Shown piece by piece: positions 52,988 to 62,424 of a stretch of DNA of 64,000 nucleotides. The DNA is taken from contig NZ_JOAJ01000009.1 in NCBI RefSeq assembly GCF_000720425.1, positions 526,607-590,606 of the forward strand. Direction: 5' to 3'. The stretch's first letter is position 1; the number at the start of each line of letters is the position of its first letter. The translations under genes and the position numbers were made by a program. This DNA comes from Nocardia rhamnosiphila NBRC 108938. Lineage in GTDB: Bacteria > Actinomycetota > Actinomycetes > Mycobacteriales > Mycobacteriaceae. Below the pieces are notes generated by a model. It was not told the DNA's origin. It was given only the letters and a program-made list of their open reading frames with translations, and searched no databases.

Positions 52988-54325
52988 ATGGCACACCCAG
53001 GTTTCACTCCCACGCAGCTCGCCGCCCGCGCGGCCTATCTGCTGCGCGGCAACGATTTGGGAACCATGACCAGCGCCGCGCCCCGCCTGTATCCGCATAT
53101 GTGGAGCTGGGACGCGGCCTTCGTGGCGGTGGGGCTGGCGCCGCTGAGCGTGGAACGCGCGGTGATCGAGCTCGACACCCTGCTCTCGGCGCAGTGGAAG
53201 AACGGCATGATCCCCCATATCGTCTTCGCCAACGGGGTGGACGGCTACTTCCCCGGCCCGGCCCGCTGGGAATGCCGGCTGCTGGCCGCCAACGCGCCCG
53301 ACGGCCCGGACACCTCCGGGATCACCCAGCCGCCGGTCCATGCCATCGCCGTCCAGCGAATCCTGGACCATTCACGCCGGCACGGCCGCAGCACGCGCGC
53401 GGTCGCCGAAGAATTCCTCAACCGGCGCTGGGCCGATCTGGTGCGCTGGCATCGCTGGCTGGCGCACGCCCGCGACCCTCTGGGCAGCGGGCGCATTACG
53501 CTCTACCACGGCTGGGAATCGGGGATGGACAACTCCCCGCGCTGGGATCGGGCCTACGAGCATGTGGTGCCCGGTGATCTGCCGCCCTACCGGCGCGAGG
53601 ACGTCCTCGTCGTCGCCGACCCCACCCAGCGGCCCACCGATCGCGAATACGACCGGTATCTGTGGCTGGTGGAGCAGATGCGCCGCGCCCGCTACGACGA
53701 CGACGCCCTCAGTTCGGCGATGGACTTCGCGGTCGAGGATGTGTTCGTGACCGCGATCTTCGCCCTGGCCTGCGAGGTCCTCGGACAGATCGGTGAGGAA
53801 TACCACCAGGCGAAATCGGATATCCGCGAACTCTTCGGCTGGGCCGACCGGTTCCGGGCCGGCGTGGTCGCGACCACCGATGCCCGCACCGGCGCGGCGC
53901 GCGACTACGATACCCGCCTGCAGCGCTGGATCACCACCGAGACCCTGGCCATGTTCGCACCGCTGATCAGCGGCGGTCTGCCGCGGGCCACCGAACGCAA
54001 CCTGCTGCGCCTGTTCGAGGGGCCGCGCTTCTGTGGTCACCCGGATCTGCGCTACGCGCTCCCGCCCTCCACCTCGCCGGTGTCGAAGGATTTCCGGCCG
54101 CGCGAATACTGGCGCGGCCCGGTGTGGCCGGTGATGAGCTGGCTGTTCTCCTGGGTGTTCGCCCACCGCGGCTGGGCGGAACGCTCGTTCATGCTGCGGG
54201 CCGAAGCTCTACGTCAGGCCAGCGACGGCAGTTTCGCCGAGTACTACGAACCGTTCACCGGGGAACCGCTGGGCAGTATGCAGCAGTCCTGGACGGCCGC
54301 GTCGGTACTGGACTGGCTGGGTTGA
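52988..54325 (+). CDS. ggh: Glucosylglycerate hydrolase (GH63-type)
   Basis: The ATG at 52988 gives 445 residues; one at 52949 would add 13. It hydrolyses 2-O-glucosylglycerate, a compatible solute made under nitrogen limitation, to glucose and glycerate. The whole sequence closely follows the mycobacterial enzyme as I remember it: FTPTQLAARAAYLLRGNDLGTMT, PHMWSWDAAFVAVGLAPLSVERA, ITLYHGWESGMDNSPRWD with the acid residue, and REYWRGPVWPVMSWLF then FAEYYEPFTGEPLGSMQQSWTA with the base. No signal peptide, so cytoplasmic. Confidence 0.9.
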   Translation: MAHPGFTPTQLAARAAYLLRGNDLGTMTSAAPRLYPHMWSWDAAFVAVGLAPLSVERAVIELDTLLSAQWKNGMIPHIVFANGVDGYFPGPARWECRLLAANAPDGPDTSGITQPPVHAIAVQRILDHSRRHGRSTRAVAEEFLNRRWADLVRWHRWLAHARDPLGSGRITLYHGWESGMDNSPRWDRAYEHVVPGDLPPYRREDVLVVADPTQRPTDREYDRYLWLVEQMRRARYDDDALSSAMDFAVEDVFVTAIFALACEVLGQIGEEYHQAKSDIRELFGWADRFRAGVVATTDARTGAARDYDTRLQRWITTETLAMFAPLISGGLPRATERNLLRLFEGPRFCGHPDLRYALPPSTSPVSKDFRPREYWRGPVWPVMSWLFSWVFAHRGWAERSFMLRAEALRQASDGSFAEYYEPFTGEPLGSMQQSWTAASVLDWLG

Positions 54326-54330
54326 CCGGT

Positions 54331-54756
54331 TCAGACCGGCTGGGAGCCGGCCGCCGGTTCGCACATATCCTTGAGCGAGCAGCCACCACAGGACCCGCCG
54401 CAACCTCCGGCGGGTTCCGGCGCCGGCGCGATGGCCTCCGCCGCCCGGGCGCCGGCGTTCGCTCCGGCGCCGAGGGTGAACAGCGCGATGACCAGCACAC
54501 CCACTGCCACCAGCACTCCGGTGAAGCCGCCGGCGGCCATGACCACCAGGCCGCCCGCGGACAGCAACGCGGCAGAGATGATCAGGGTGGGCGCGGCCAC
54601 CCGGTTGGCGGCCCGGAACGCGCTCTCGTCCCGCAGCGCGGCCTCGGTGTGGACACCGATATAGCGGTTGCCGGGCAGACGGCCGATGAGGCCGAGCACA
54701 CCCGTCGTCAGGGCCACCACGGCCAGGACGAACAGGAGAATTGCGACAACGAACAC
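54331..54756 (-). CDS. SdpI-like membrane protein with Cys-rich tail
   Basis: This 141-residue protein starts at GTG 54756. It has three membrane helices (about 2-24, 55-72, 76-98). GLIGRLPGNRYIGVHTEAALRDESAFRAANRVAAP (near 22-56) is the SdpI/YfhL signature loop. SdpI proteins in Bacillus give immunity to a secreted toxin; no toxin is near, so that role is not claimed. The C-terminus GGCGGSCGGCSLKDMC has four cysteines in ~16 residues and may bind metal. It is convergent with ggh. Confidence 0.82.
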   Translation of the reverse strand: MFVVAILLFVLAVVALTTGVLGLIGRLPGNRYIGVHTEAALRDESAFRAANRVAAPTLIISAALLSAGGLVVMAAGGFTGVLVAVGVLVIALFTLGAGANAGARAAEAIAPAPEPAGGCGGSCGGCSLKDMCEPAAGSQPV

Positions 54757-54762
54757 CCGCTG

Positions 54763-54768
54763 AGCCTA
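54763..54768 (-). promoter_or_regulatory. -10 box TAGGCT, probable leaderless start
   Basis: On the minus strand TAGGCT ends six bases before the GTG of the SdpI-like gene, with no ribosome site. This predicts a leaderless mRNA. Confidence 0.5.
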
Positions 54769-54778
54769 GCTGTGTTTA

Positions 54779-55065
54779 TCGGCCCCGCCTCCGGCGGGGC
54801 TGGTCGGGGCTGTGTTTACTGGCGCGCCTTCGGCGCGCGGGTCGGGGCCCTGTGACCCCGATTCTTCCCTCCTCCGCTCAGTCGCTGCGCTCCTTCGCTC
54901 CGTCGGTCCAGAATCGGGGGCGGGCCCCGAGGCTCACGTCACTGTCAGTGCTCAATGGTCGCCATTCTCTGGACGGTCGACTGCACACGCTCAGTCGCTG
55001 CGCTCCTTCGCTCCGTCGGTCCAGAATCGGGGGCGGGCCCCGACCACTGAGGTGGACCGTCCGGG
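54779..55065 (-). repeat. Intergenic dispersed-repeat copy B with a 56-bp exact direct repeat
   Basis: Most of the 435-bp gap before leuS is repeat. A 56-bp sequence (beginning CGCTCAGTCGCTGCGCTCCT) is present exactly at 54875-54930 and 54988-55043, 113 bp apart. The minus strand contains GACCATTGAGCACT (54947-54960) and CTCAGTGGTCGGGGC (from 55053 back), as in copy A at 7.3-7.5 kb. GC-rich inverted repeats (GCCCCGCC..GGCGGGGC, GGCGCGCC..) sit at 54782-54841. No gene is supported. Confidence 0.8.
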
Positions 55066-55073
55066 GGGCTGGA

Positions 55074-55109
55074 AAATGAGGATCTCATTTCGGAGGCGGG
55101 CACGCCTCC
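55074..55109 (+). promoter_or_regulatory. Inverted repeats upstream of leuS
   Basis: AAATGAG-GAT-CTCATTT (55074-55090) is a perfect AT-rich palindrome and could be an operator. It is followed at once by GGAGGCG-GGCA-CGCCTCC (55092-55109) and then CTATCCTTTTGG, a possible terminator or attenuator. leuS translation starts 83 bases further on. No T-box features were found. Confidence 0.45.
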
Positions 55110-55191
55110 CTATCCTTTTGGGCTTGTCAGGGCGTAAGTCTTAGGCTGTCGAGACGGATTTTTTCCACCAGCAGCTAGAGAAGGCAGGACC

Positions 55192-58086
55192 GTGCAGGAC
55201 TCCCGCGCAACCGAGACGGCCGGGCAGAGCTCGGTAGACCACGGCGCAGCCCAGGGCCGCGCCGGTGATACGCCCGCCCATCGGTACACCGCCGAGCTCG
55301 CCGGGGAGATCGAGCGCCGGTGGCAGCAGCGGTGGAACGAGCGCGGCACCTTCTTCGCCCCGAACCCGGTCGGCCCGCTGGCGGGCGAGGTCCCGGCCGA
55401 CAAGCTGTTCGTCCAGGACATGTTCCCGTACCCGTCGGGAGCGGGGCTGCACGTGGGCCATCCGCTGGGCTATATCGCCACCGATGTGTTCGCCCGCTAC
55501 CACCGGATGCGGGGCCGCAATGTGCTGCACGCGCTGGGGTACGACGCGTTCGGTCTGCCCGCCGAGCAGTACGCGGTGCAGACGGGTGCGCATCCGCGCG
55601 ACACCACCGAATCCAATATCGCCACCATGCAGCGGCAGCTGGACCGGCTGGGCCTGGGGCACGACCGGCGGCGTTCGTTCGCGACCACCGACCCCGAGTA
55701 CTACAGGTGGACGCAGTGGATCTTCCTGCGCATCTACAACGCCTGGTACGACCAGGAGATCGGCCGCGCCCGGCCGATCGCGGAGCTGGAACAGCAGTTC
55801 GCCACGGGGGCCCGGCCGGCGCCGGACGGTAAGGACTGGGCGAGTATGCCCGCCGCCGAACGCAATGCCCTGCTCGACTCGTACCGGCTGGTCTACCAGA
55901 CCGATTCGGTGGTGAACTGGTGTCCCGGGCTGGGCACGGTGCTGTCCAACGAGGAGGTCACCGCAGACGGCCGCAGCGAGCGCGGCAACTTCCCGGTGTT
56001 CCGTAAACGTCTGTGGCAGTGGATGATGCGGATCACCGCCTACTCCGACCGGTTGATCGACGATCTGGACCGGGTGGACTGGCCGGAGAACGTCAAGGCC
56101 ATGCAGCGCAACTGGATCGGGCGCTCGCGCGGTGCGCGGGTCGAGTTCGCCACCGCGGCAGGCGATGTGGAGGTCTTCACCACGCGCCCCGACACCCTGT
56201 TCGGCGCGACCTATATGGTCCTGGCCCCCGAGCACGAGACGGTGGACCGGTTGGTCGCCGCCGCCTGGCCCGACGGCACCGATCCGCGCTGGACGGCCGG
56301 TAGTGCCACACCGGCCGAAGCCGTGGCGGTTTACCGCAAATCCATTGCCGCGAAATCTGATCTGGAGCGCCAGGAGAACAAGGACAAGACCGGCGTATTC
56401 CTGGGCGCCTACGCCACCAACCCGGTCAACGGCGCGCAGATCCCGATCTTCATCGCCGACTACGTGCTGAGCGGCTACGGCACCGGCGCGATCATGGCGG
56501 TGCCCGGCCAGGATCAGCGCGACTGGGATTTCGCGACGGCCTTCGGCCTGCCGATCATCCGGACCGTGCGCCCGCCCGCGGATTTCGACGGCGAGGCCTA
56601 CGCGGGTGACGGGCCGGCGATCAACTCCGATTACCTGGACGGCCTGACCATCGCCGACGCCAAGGCCACGGTGATCGCCCGGCTGGAGGCCGACGGCCAC
56701 GGTGCGGGCACCGTCCAGTACAAGCTGCGGGACTGGCTGTTCGCGCGGCAGCGGTACTGGGGTGAACCGTTCCCGATCGTCTATGACGAGGCCGGGGCGC
56801 CGCACGCGCTGCCGGAATCGATGCTGCCGGTGCGGCTGCCCGAACTCGACGATTTCGCGCCCGTCACCTTCGACCCCGACGACGCGAACTCCGAACCGTC
56901 CCCGCCGCTGGCCAAGGCCACCGACTGGGTGGAGGTCGAGCTGGATCTGGGCGACGGCCCGCGCCGGTACCGCCGGGACACCAATGTGATGCCCAACTGG
57001 GCGGGTAGCTCCTGGTATCAGCTGCGCTACGCCGATCCGACCAACTCCGCGGAGTTCTGCGCCAAAGAGAACGAGACCTACTGGCTGGGCCCGCGGCCGG
57101 CCGAGCACGGCGCCGACGATCCGGGCGGGGTCGACCTGTACGTCGGCGGGGTGGAGCACGCGGTACTGCATCTGCTGTACGCGCGGTTCTGGCAGAAGGT
57201 CCTGTTCGATCTGGGTGAGGTGAGCGGCAGCGAACCGTATCGCCGGCTGTTCAACCAGGGCTACATCCAGGCCTTCGCCTACACCGACGCGCGCGGCGCC
57301 TACGTGCCCGCCGCCGAGGTGACCGAACGCGACGGCCGGTTCTACTGGACCGACGCCACGGGCACCGAGGTCGAGGTGCAGCAGGAGTACGGCAAGATCG
57401 GCAAATCGCTGAAGAACGCGATCGCCCCCGACGAGATCTGTGATCTGTACGGGGCCGACACCTTCCGCTTCTACGAGATGTCGATGGGCCCGCTGGACAC
57501 CTCCCGGCCGTGGGCGACCAAGGACGTCATCGGCGCGCACCGGTTCCTGCAGCGGGTGTGGCGGCTGGTGGTGGACGAGGAGACCGGCGCGACCCGGGTC
57601 ACCGAGGGCAATCCCGCCGACGAGACGTTGCGGCTGCTGCACCGGACCATCGCCGGTGTCGACGAAGACCTGGCGGCCATGCGCGACAACACGGCGGGCG
57701 CCAAACTGATCGAACTGACCAATCACCTGACCAAGGCCTACCCCGGTGGCGCGCCGCGTTCGGCGGTGGAACCGGTGGTGCTCATGCTGGCGCCGCTGGC
57801 CCCGCATATGACCGAGGAACTGTGGGAGCGGCTGGGGCACACCCACTCACTGGCCCACGGGCCGTTCCCGGTGGCCGATCCGGCGTTGCTCACCGCGGAG
57901 ACGGTGGAGTACCCGATCCAGGTCAACGGCAAGGTCCGCAGCCGGATCCAGGTCGATCCGGAGGCCGACCGGGCCGCGATCGAAGCGGCCGCGCTGGCCG
58001 ACGAGAAGATCGCCGCCCTGCTCGACGGCAAAGCCCCGCGCAAACTGATCGTGGTCCCCGGCCGGTTGATCAACATAGTCGCGTAA
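55192..58086 (+). CDS. leuS: Leucyl-tRNA synthetase
   Basis: The 964-residue class I synthetase charges tRNA-Leu. The HIGH-type motif is GLHVGHPLG (near 85) and the KMSKS-type motif is KIGKSLKN (near 735). The editing (CP1) domain lies between ([19 protein letters not shown]), and a zinc-type insert and the C-terminal anticodon/leucine-specific region ([24 protein letters not shown]) close it. The start is GTG 55192 with AGGCAGG upstream; the first ~30 residues are a variable polar extension. The length is normal for mycobacterial relatives. Confidence 0.97.
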   Translation: MQDSRATETAGQSSVDHGAAQGRAGDTPAHRYTAELAGEIERRWQQRWNERGTFFAPNPVGPLAGEVPADKLFVQDMFPYPSGAGLHVGHPLGYIATDVFARYHRMRGRNVLHALGYDAFGLPAEQYAVQTGAHPRDTTESNIATMQRQLDRLGLGHDRRRSFATTDPEYYRWTQWIFLRIYNAWYDQEIGRARPIAELEQQFATGARPAPDGKDWASMPAAERNALLDSYRLVYQTDSVVNWCPGLGTVLSNEEVTADGRSERGNFPVFRKRLWQWMMRITAYSDRLIDDLDRVDWPENVKAMQRNWIGRSRGARVEFATAAGDVEVFTTRPDTLFGATYMVLAPEHETVDRLVAAAWPDGTDPRWTAGSATPAEAVAVYRKSIAAKSDLERQENKDKTGVFLGAYATNPVNGAQIPIFIADYVLSGYGTGAIMAVPGQDQRDWDFATAFGLPIIRTVRPPADFDGEAYAGDGPAINSDYLDGLTIADAKATVIARLEADGHGAGTVQYKLRDWLFARQRYWGEPFPIVYDEAGAPHALPESMLPVRLPELDDFAPVTFDPDDANSEPSPPLAKATDWVEVELDLGDGPRRYRRDTNVMPNWAGSSWYQLRYADPTNSAEFCAKENETYWLGPRPAEHGADDPGGVDLYVGGVEHAVLHLLYARFWQKVLFDLGEVSGSEPYRRLFNQGYIQAFAYTDARGAYVPAAEVTERDGRFYWTDATGTEVEVQQEYGKIGKSLKNAIAPDEICDLYGADTFRFYEMSMGPLDTSRPWATKDVIGAHRFLQRVWRLVVDEETGATRVTEGNPADETLRLLHRTIAGVDEDLAAMRDNTAGAKLIELTNHLTKAYPGGAPRSAVEPVVLMLAPLAPHMTEELWERLGHTHSLAHGPFPVADPALLTAETVEYPIQVNGKVRSRIQVDPEADRAAIEAAALADEKIAALLDGKAPRKLIVVPGRLINIVA

Positions 58087-58093
58087 CAGTGAC

Positions 58094-58137
58094 GGCCGAC
58101 ACGGTGGCCTGGGCTTTCCCGGGTCTCCGTGTTGGCC
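58094..58137 (+). terminator. leuS terminator
   Basis: GGCCGACACGG pairs with CCGTGTTGGCC (11 bp, one G-T) across a 22-base loop, seven bases after the leuS stop. Confidence 0.65.
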
Positions 58138-58216
58138 GGTCGTTAATCCGTCGGTCTCCTGAGACTCGCCTGGGTGGGCTAGCGTGCGTGCGTTCAGCCC
58201 GGAACAGGAGTCCACT

Positions 58217-60256
58217 GTGAAACCTCTAGCGCTCTTTGTCGCCCACGAACCCGCGGGTTCGCGGTCTCGCGTCACCTGTCAGTACAAATGCGGAAACGCC
58301 TGCTTCCACGAGGTGCCCAATACCTCGACGAACAGCTACTTCGGGGATATCGTCGCGGGGATCTCCCGGCGGCGCCTGCTGCAGGGCAGTGCGGCCGCGG
58401 TGGTCGCGATCGGCGCGGCGAGCGCGCTCGCCGCCTGCGGCGACGGGACCGAGATCGGTCCGGCCGCGAATTCCGAGGGTACGGGCACCGGGTTCGCGCC
58501 GGTCGCGCCGAACACCGAGGACGCGCTCGTCGTTCCGGAAGGTTACGAGCAGGGCGTCGTCATCCGCTGGGGTGATCCGCTGTTCGAGGACGCGCCCGAA
58601 TTCGATTTCTTCGGCCAGACCCCGGCCGCGCAGCTGAAACAGTTCGGCTACAACAACGATTTCGCCGGCCTGCTGCCGATCGAGGGGCAGCCGGGCAAGT
58701 ACCTGCTCGTGGTGAACCACGAGTACACGACCGAACAGTTCATGTTCCCCGGATACAAGCCCGAGGCGATCACCCGGGAGCAGGTCGAGATCGCGATGGC
58801 GGCCCACGGCCTGTCCGTTGTCGAGGTGCACGGCGACCCCGGGACCGGCCGGTTGCAGCCCGCGTTCGGGAAGTACAACCGGCGCATCACAGCGACCACC
58901 GAGTTCCGGCTCACCGGCCCCGCGGCCGGCAGCCCGCTGCTGAAGACCTCCGCCGATCCCACCGGCACGAAGGTCCTCGGTACGGTCAACAACTGCTCCG
59001 GTGGGGTGACCCCGTGGGGTACGGTCCTGTCCGGCGAGGAGAACTTCAACGCCTACTTCGTGGGTAAATCCGCCGATCCGGTGGCGGCGGCGCGGCTGAA
59101 GCGGTACGGCATCGGCGAATCCGACGCCCCGCACTACTGGGAGAAGTTCGACAGGCGTTTCGATATCGCCGCCGAACCCAACGAATCGCACCGCTTCGGC
59201 TGGGTGGTCGAGGTGGATCCGTGGGACCCCGCCTCCACCCCGGTCAAGCACACCGCGCTGGGCCGGTTCAAGCACGAGGCGGCGAATATCCACGTCGCCG
59301 CCGACGGCACCGTCGTCGCCTACACCGGTGACGACGAGCGCTTCGACTACATGTACAAGTTCGTCTCCTCGCGCAAGGTCGAACCCGGCACCGGGGCCGC
59401 GAGCCGCCGCCACAATATGACCATCCTGGACGCCGGCACCCTCTACGTCGCGAAACTCACCGGCGACCATCCGGACCGGATCGACGGCTCGGGCACGGCC
59501 CCCTCCGATCAGGGTTTCACCGGCACCGGGCAGTGGATCCCGATCCTGCGCACGGCCGAGGACGGCCGCGGCGAATCGCTGGTGGACGGGATGACCGCCG
59601 AAGAGGTCGCGGTGTTCACCCGCCTCGCCGGCGACAAGGTGGGCGCCACCAAGATGGACCGCCCCGAGGACTTCGAGGCCAACCCCAAGACCGGCAAGGT
59701 CTATGTCGCGCTGACCAACAACGACAAGCGCGGTACCGACGGCAAACCCGGGGTCGACGAGGCCAACCCGCGTAACAAGAACAAGAACGGCCAGGTACTC
59801 GAGCTCACCGACGATCACGCGGGCACCTCGTTCACCTGGTCCCTGCTGCTGGTCTGCGGTGACCCGGCCGCCGCCGACACCTACTTCGCGGGCTACGACA
59901 AAACGAAGGTCAGCCCCATCTCCTGCCCCGACAACCTCGCCTTCGATCCCTACGGCAACCTGTGGATCAGCACCGACGGCAATGCGCTCGACGCCAACGA
60001 CGGACTGTTCGCGGTGGTGCTGGACGGTGACCGGCGTGGCGAGACCAAACAGTTCCTGTCGGTTCCGATCGGCGCCGAGACCTGCGGTCCGGTGATCACC
60101 GAGGAGCGGGTCATGGTGTGCGTCCAGCATCCGGGCGAAACCGACGATGCCTCGGTGGAGAACCCGGCCTCGCACTGGCCGGACGGCGGAACGACCCAGC
60201 CGCGCCCGGCCGTGGTGGCGGTCTGGAAGTCCGGGGGCGGCCGGATCGGCGTGTAA
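58217..60256 (+). CDS. PhoX-family (DUF839) phosphatase, Tat-exported
   Basis: The GTG at 58217 with AGGAG upstream gives 679 residues. A ~48-residue leader with CQYKCGNACFHEVPNTS (about 21-37), characteristic of actinobacterial PhoX proteins, precedes the Tat motif SRRRLLQGSAAAVVAIGAASALAAC (50-74). That ends in a Cys in a lipobox-like LAAC. The mature propeller has NNCSGGVTPWGTVLSGEENF, the metal-binding signature block, and PDNLAFDPYGNLWISTDGN near the C-terminus. PhoX enzymes are calcium/iron phosphomonoesterases of the cell exterior, usually induced by phosphate starvation; no Pho box was identified. Confidence 0.9.
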   Translation: MKPLALFVAHEPAGSRSRVTCQYKCGNACFHEVPNTSTNSYFGDIVAGISRRRLLQGSAAAVVAIGAASALAACGDGTEIGPAANSEGTGTGFAPVAPNTEDALVVPEGYEQGVVIRWGDPLFEDAPEFDFFGQTPAAQLKQFGYNNDFAGLLPIEGQPGKYLLVVNHEYTTEQFMFPGYKPEAITREQVEIAMAAHGLSVVEVHGDPGTGRLQPAFGKYNRRITATTEFRLTGPAAGSPLLKTSADPTGTKVLGTVNNCSGGVTPWGTVLSGEENFNAYFVGKSADPVAAARLKRYGIGESDAPHYWEKFDRRFDIAAEPNESHRFGWVVEVDPWDPASTPVKHTALGRFKHEAANIHVAADGTVVAYTGDDERFDYMYKFVSSRKVEPGTGAASRRHNMTILDAGTLYVAKLTGDHPDRIDGSGTAPSDQGFTGTGQWIPILRTAEDGRGESLVDGMTAEEVAVFTRLAGDKVGATKMDRPEDFEANPKTGKVYVALTNNDKRGTDGKPGVDEANPRNKNKNGQVLELTDDHAGTSFTWSLLLVCGDPAAADTYFAGYDKTKVSPISCPDNLAFDPYGNLWISTDGNALDANDGLFAVVLDGDRRGETKQFLSVPIGAETCGPVITEERVMVCVQHPGETDDASVENPASHWPDGGTTQPRPAVVAVWKSGGGRIGV

Positions 60257-60276
60257 AAGGTACGCGGCGTACGGGG

Positions 60277-61080
60277 CTAGCCGCTGCCGGTGAGCCCGCC
60301 CATCCGGGCGAAGCGGGCGAAATCGCCCTGTGCGCCGCTGTACACGTTGATATCGGTGTTGCCGTGGATACCCGGGATCGAGCCGGAGTCGGTCTGCTGC
60401 CAGAAGGTCCACGCGGGCCAGCGCCCGGGTACCTCCGGTTCGGCGCGGTCACGATAGTCGGCGATCCACAGCGGGTAGCGGTGGAACTGGTCGCTGTCGG
60501 CCATCGCGGTCTGCCAGAACCGCGGATAGGTGTAGACGATCGGCACGCGTCCGGTGAGGGTCTGCACGGTGTCGAGGTAGCGGTGGGTCCAGTCGATCAG
60601 CGCGCCCGGCGCCAGACCGCCGGAATGCTCGATATCCAGGACCGGCGGCAGATCCAGCGGCCCGTTCTGGCCGAGGACGATCGTCGCGTAGAGGGCCGCC
60701 TGCGGTTCCGGCGGGAGTTCCGGGCGGGCGTAGTGGTAGGTACCGCGCGCCATCCCGGCCAACCGCATCTGCAGACTGTCCGGAACGAAGAACGGGTTGA
60801 CGTAGTCCAGGCCTTCGGTGGCCTTGACCATGGCGAAACGGTGACCCGCCGCGCGGACGGCGAACCAGTCGATGAGCCGTCCACCGCCGTGTTGCCAGGA
60901 CGAGACATCCGGGCCGGTGGGTTCCGCGTGCGCGGGCGCCGAAACGAACGCGAGGCCCGCCACCAGCGCGAACGTCAGCATGGCGAGGCCGGTGGACCGG
61001 CGTCGGGTTCGAATGAAGCTGCCCGGCCCCAAGCGCGAGCCGGACTTTCGCACGGTCGATCTCAATCGGGCAGTTTTCAT
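60277..61080 (-). CDS. Secreted GH25 muramidase (lysozyme-like)
   Basis: The ATG at 61080 gives 267 residues. A long signal peptide (about 1-53) has a basic stretch then TGLAMLTFALVAGLAFVSAPAHA. The GH25 barrel has GPDVSSWQ (catalytic Asp), FAMVKATEGLDYVNPFF, LPPVLDIEHSGG (the DxE pair), VPIVYTYPRFW, LWIADYR and WTFWQQTDSGSIPG...TDINVY. It cleaves N-acetylmuramyl-glucosamine bonds in peptidoglycan. There is no wall-binding domain. It is convergent with the phosphatase gene, 20 bp from its stop. Confidence 0.93.
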   Translation of the reverse strand: MKTARLRSTVRKSGSRLGPGSFIRTRRRSTGLAMLTFALVAGLAFVSAPAHAEPTGPDVSSWQHGGGRLIDWFAVRAAGHRFAMVKATEGLDYVNPFFVPDSLQMRLAGMARGTYHYARPELPPEPQAALYATIVLGQNGPLDLPPVLDIEHSGGLAPGALIDWTHRYLDTVQTLTGRVPIVYTYPRFWQTAMADSDQFHRYPLWIADYRDRAEPEVPGRWPAWTFWQQTDSGSIPGIHGNTDINVYSGAQGDFARFARMGGLTGSG

Positions 61081-61138
61081 GGACCCGACCCTAGGCACGC
61101 GGACCGGGACTCCCCGGTATTACACCGCCGTGTCCGGA

Positions 61139-61390
61139 GGTCCCGCGGTGGTCCGATTTCGGATGGTCGGCATTTGTGGCCGGGCCCGTCCCGGGGACAC
61201 AGTGACGGAGCGAATACGACATGCGACCGGCTGTCCACGGAGTGGCGAGGTGCTCCGGGCCTACCGAGGTTGGTCGAGGTGTACGTCCGTGTACATCTTT
61301 CGGCTACTCCGGGTGGTCAGTATTGATGGTCGGGGCCCGCCCCGTGTCCGGGCCGACCGGCGGAAAGGAAGGCCCGGGCCCCGAGTCCGC
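61139..61390 (+). repeat. Intergenic dispersed-repeat copy C (diverged)
   Basis: The 408-bp gap 61081-61488 has two related blocks: CGGATGGTCGGC...GGGCCCGTCCC near 61154-61195, and CTACTCCGGGTGGTCAG with GGTCGGGGCCCGCCCC near 61304-61343. They match words of copies A and B. No gene is supported. The promoter of the TIGR04222 operon should lie between 61390 and 61480. Confidence 0.55.
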
Positions 61391-61488
61391 CTGCTGTAGG
61401 CGGGACGAACGATTGCCGAATCGTCGTGGCGTGGCCGGGATCCGGTCCGGATACTGGATTCAATATTGTGCGGAGCCGGAGGTGGGTT

Positions 61489-62421
61489 ATGCGCACTGTC
61501 GGATGGTCGGTGGCGGAACGGCAACTGTTCGTGGGCGAGACCTGGGGTGTCTCCGGCCCCGCGTTCCTGCTGCTCTACCTACCGATCGCGGTCGTCGCCG
61601 TGGTGATCGGATGGCGGCTGCGGCACCGGATCGTGCACGCGCCCGCGTCGGCTCCACCCGGTGAACTGACCGCACCCGAACTCGGTCTGCTGACCAGCGA
61701 TCGGCGGGCGGTGATGGCTTCGGTCGCGCTGTTGCGCGGTCACGATCTCATCGACGCCGGTGGTGGTCCGGCCGGGAACGCCGCAGCCACGGTCACGCTG
61801 GATCCGTTCACCGTCGCGGTCCGCGACCGGCTCGGCGAGTCGAAGGCGGGCATCACCCTGATGACCGCTCGGCTCCGGCCCGAACTGGACCGGATGCGTG
61901 AGGCACTCGTCGACCGCGGCTATCTGGCCGACCGCCGGTACATCGGGCAGTTGCGGGAGGCCGCACTGCCGATTCTGGTTGTCGGCCTGTTCGGGGTGGC
62001 CCGGCTGATCACCGGTCTGATCAACGGCAAGCCGGTGCTCTTCCTCCTGCTCGTGCTGATCGTGCTGGGCATCGCCGGATGGCGGGTGGCGGCGCCGGTG
62101 CGGGTCACGCCCGCGGGCCGGGCGGCGCTGGCGGAGGCCACCGGCGGCAACCGGTATCTGCGCCCGGCGAACGCGCCCTCGTATCAGACCTACGGACCCG
62201 GGGCCGCCGGGCTGGCGGTCGCGCTGTTCGGCGTGCAGGCGTTGGTGCTGCTCGATCCGGCGCTGAACAACGCCATGTCCGGGTACAGCGCGGAAGGTGT
62301 ATCCGGGGGCGATTCCGGTGCGGGCGACACGGGTGGCGGCAGCGGCTGCGGTGGCGGCAGCAGCTGCGGTAGCGGCTGCGGCGGTGGTGGGGGCTGTGGC
62401 GGGGGCGGCTGCGGTGGCTGA
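61489..62421 (+). CDS. TIGR04222-type membrane protein with Gly/Cys-rich C-terminal tail
   Basis: The ATG at 61489 after GGAGGTG gives 310 residues. The N-terminal WSVAERQLFVGETWGVSGPAFLLLYLPIAVVAVVIGW carries the first helix (about 18-39). A cytoplasmic region (~45-155, RPELDRMREALVDRGYLAD) and two further helix pairs follow (LPILVVGLFGVARLITGLI, VLFLLLVLIVLGIAGW, GLAVALFGVQALVLL). From residue 268 on it is almost only Gly, Ser and Cys, with six cysteines in ~30 residues at the very end (CGGGSSCGSGCGGGGGCGGG). This resembles a modifiable peptide tail. Stop and next start are three bases apart. Confidence 0.82.
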   Translation: MRTVGWSVAERQLFVGETWGVSGPAFLLLYLPIAVVAVVIGWRLRHRIVHAPASAPPGELTAPELGLLTSDRRAVMASVALLRGHDLIDAGGGPAGNAAATVTLDPFTVAVRDRLGESKAGITLMTARLRPELDRMREALVDRGYLADRRYIGQLREAALPILVVGLFGVARLITGLINGKPVLFLLLVLIVLGIAGWRVAAPVRVTPAGRAALAEATGGNRYLRPANAPSYQTYGPGAAGLAVALFGVQALVLLDPALNNAMSGYSAEGVSGGDSGAGDTGGGSGCGGGSSCGSGCGGGGGCGGGGCGG

Positions 62422-62424
62422 CCG

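Noticed and set aside
54331..54756. Toxin-immunity pair with the SdpI-like protein
   Set aside because: No toxin-like gene is adjacent; the neighbour is a sugar hydrolase.
54779..55191. T-box riboswitch before leuS
   Set aside because: No specifier loop, no conserved T-box sequence; the visible elements are a palindrome and a GC hairpin.
55141..57846. Long minus-strand open frame (about 900 codons) antisense to leuS
   Set aside because: Its composition is Arg/Gly/His/Val-rich shadow sequence with no family resemblance, while leuS on the plus strand has all its motifs.
58226..60412. Long minus-strand frame opposite the PhoX gene
   Set aside because: Repetitive Val/Gly/Arg shadow; the plus strand encodes a complete Tat-exported phosphatase.
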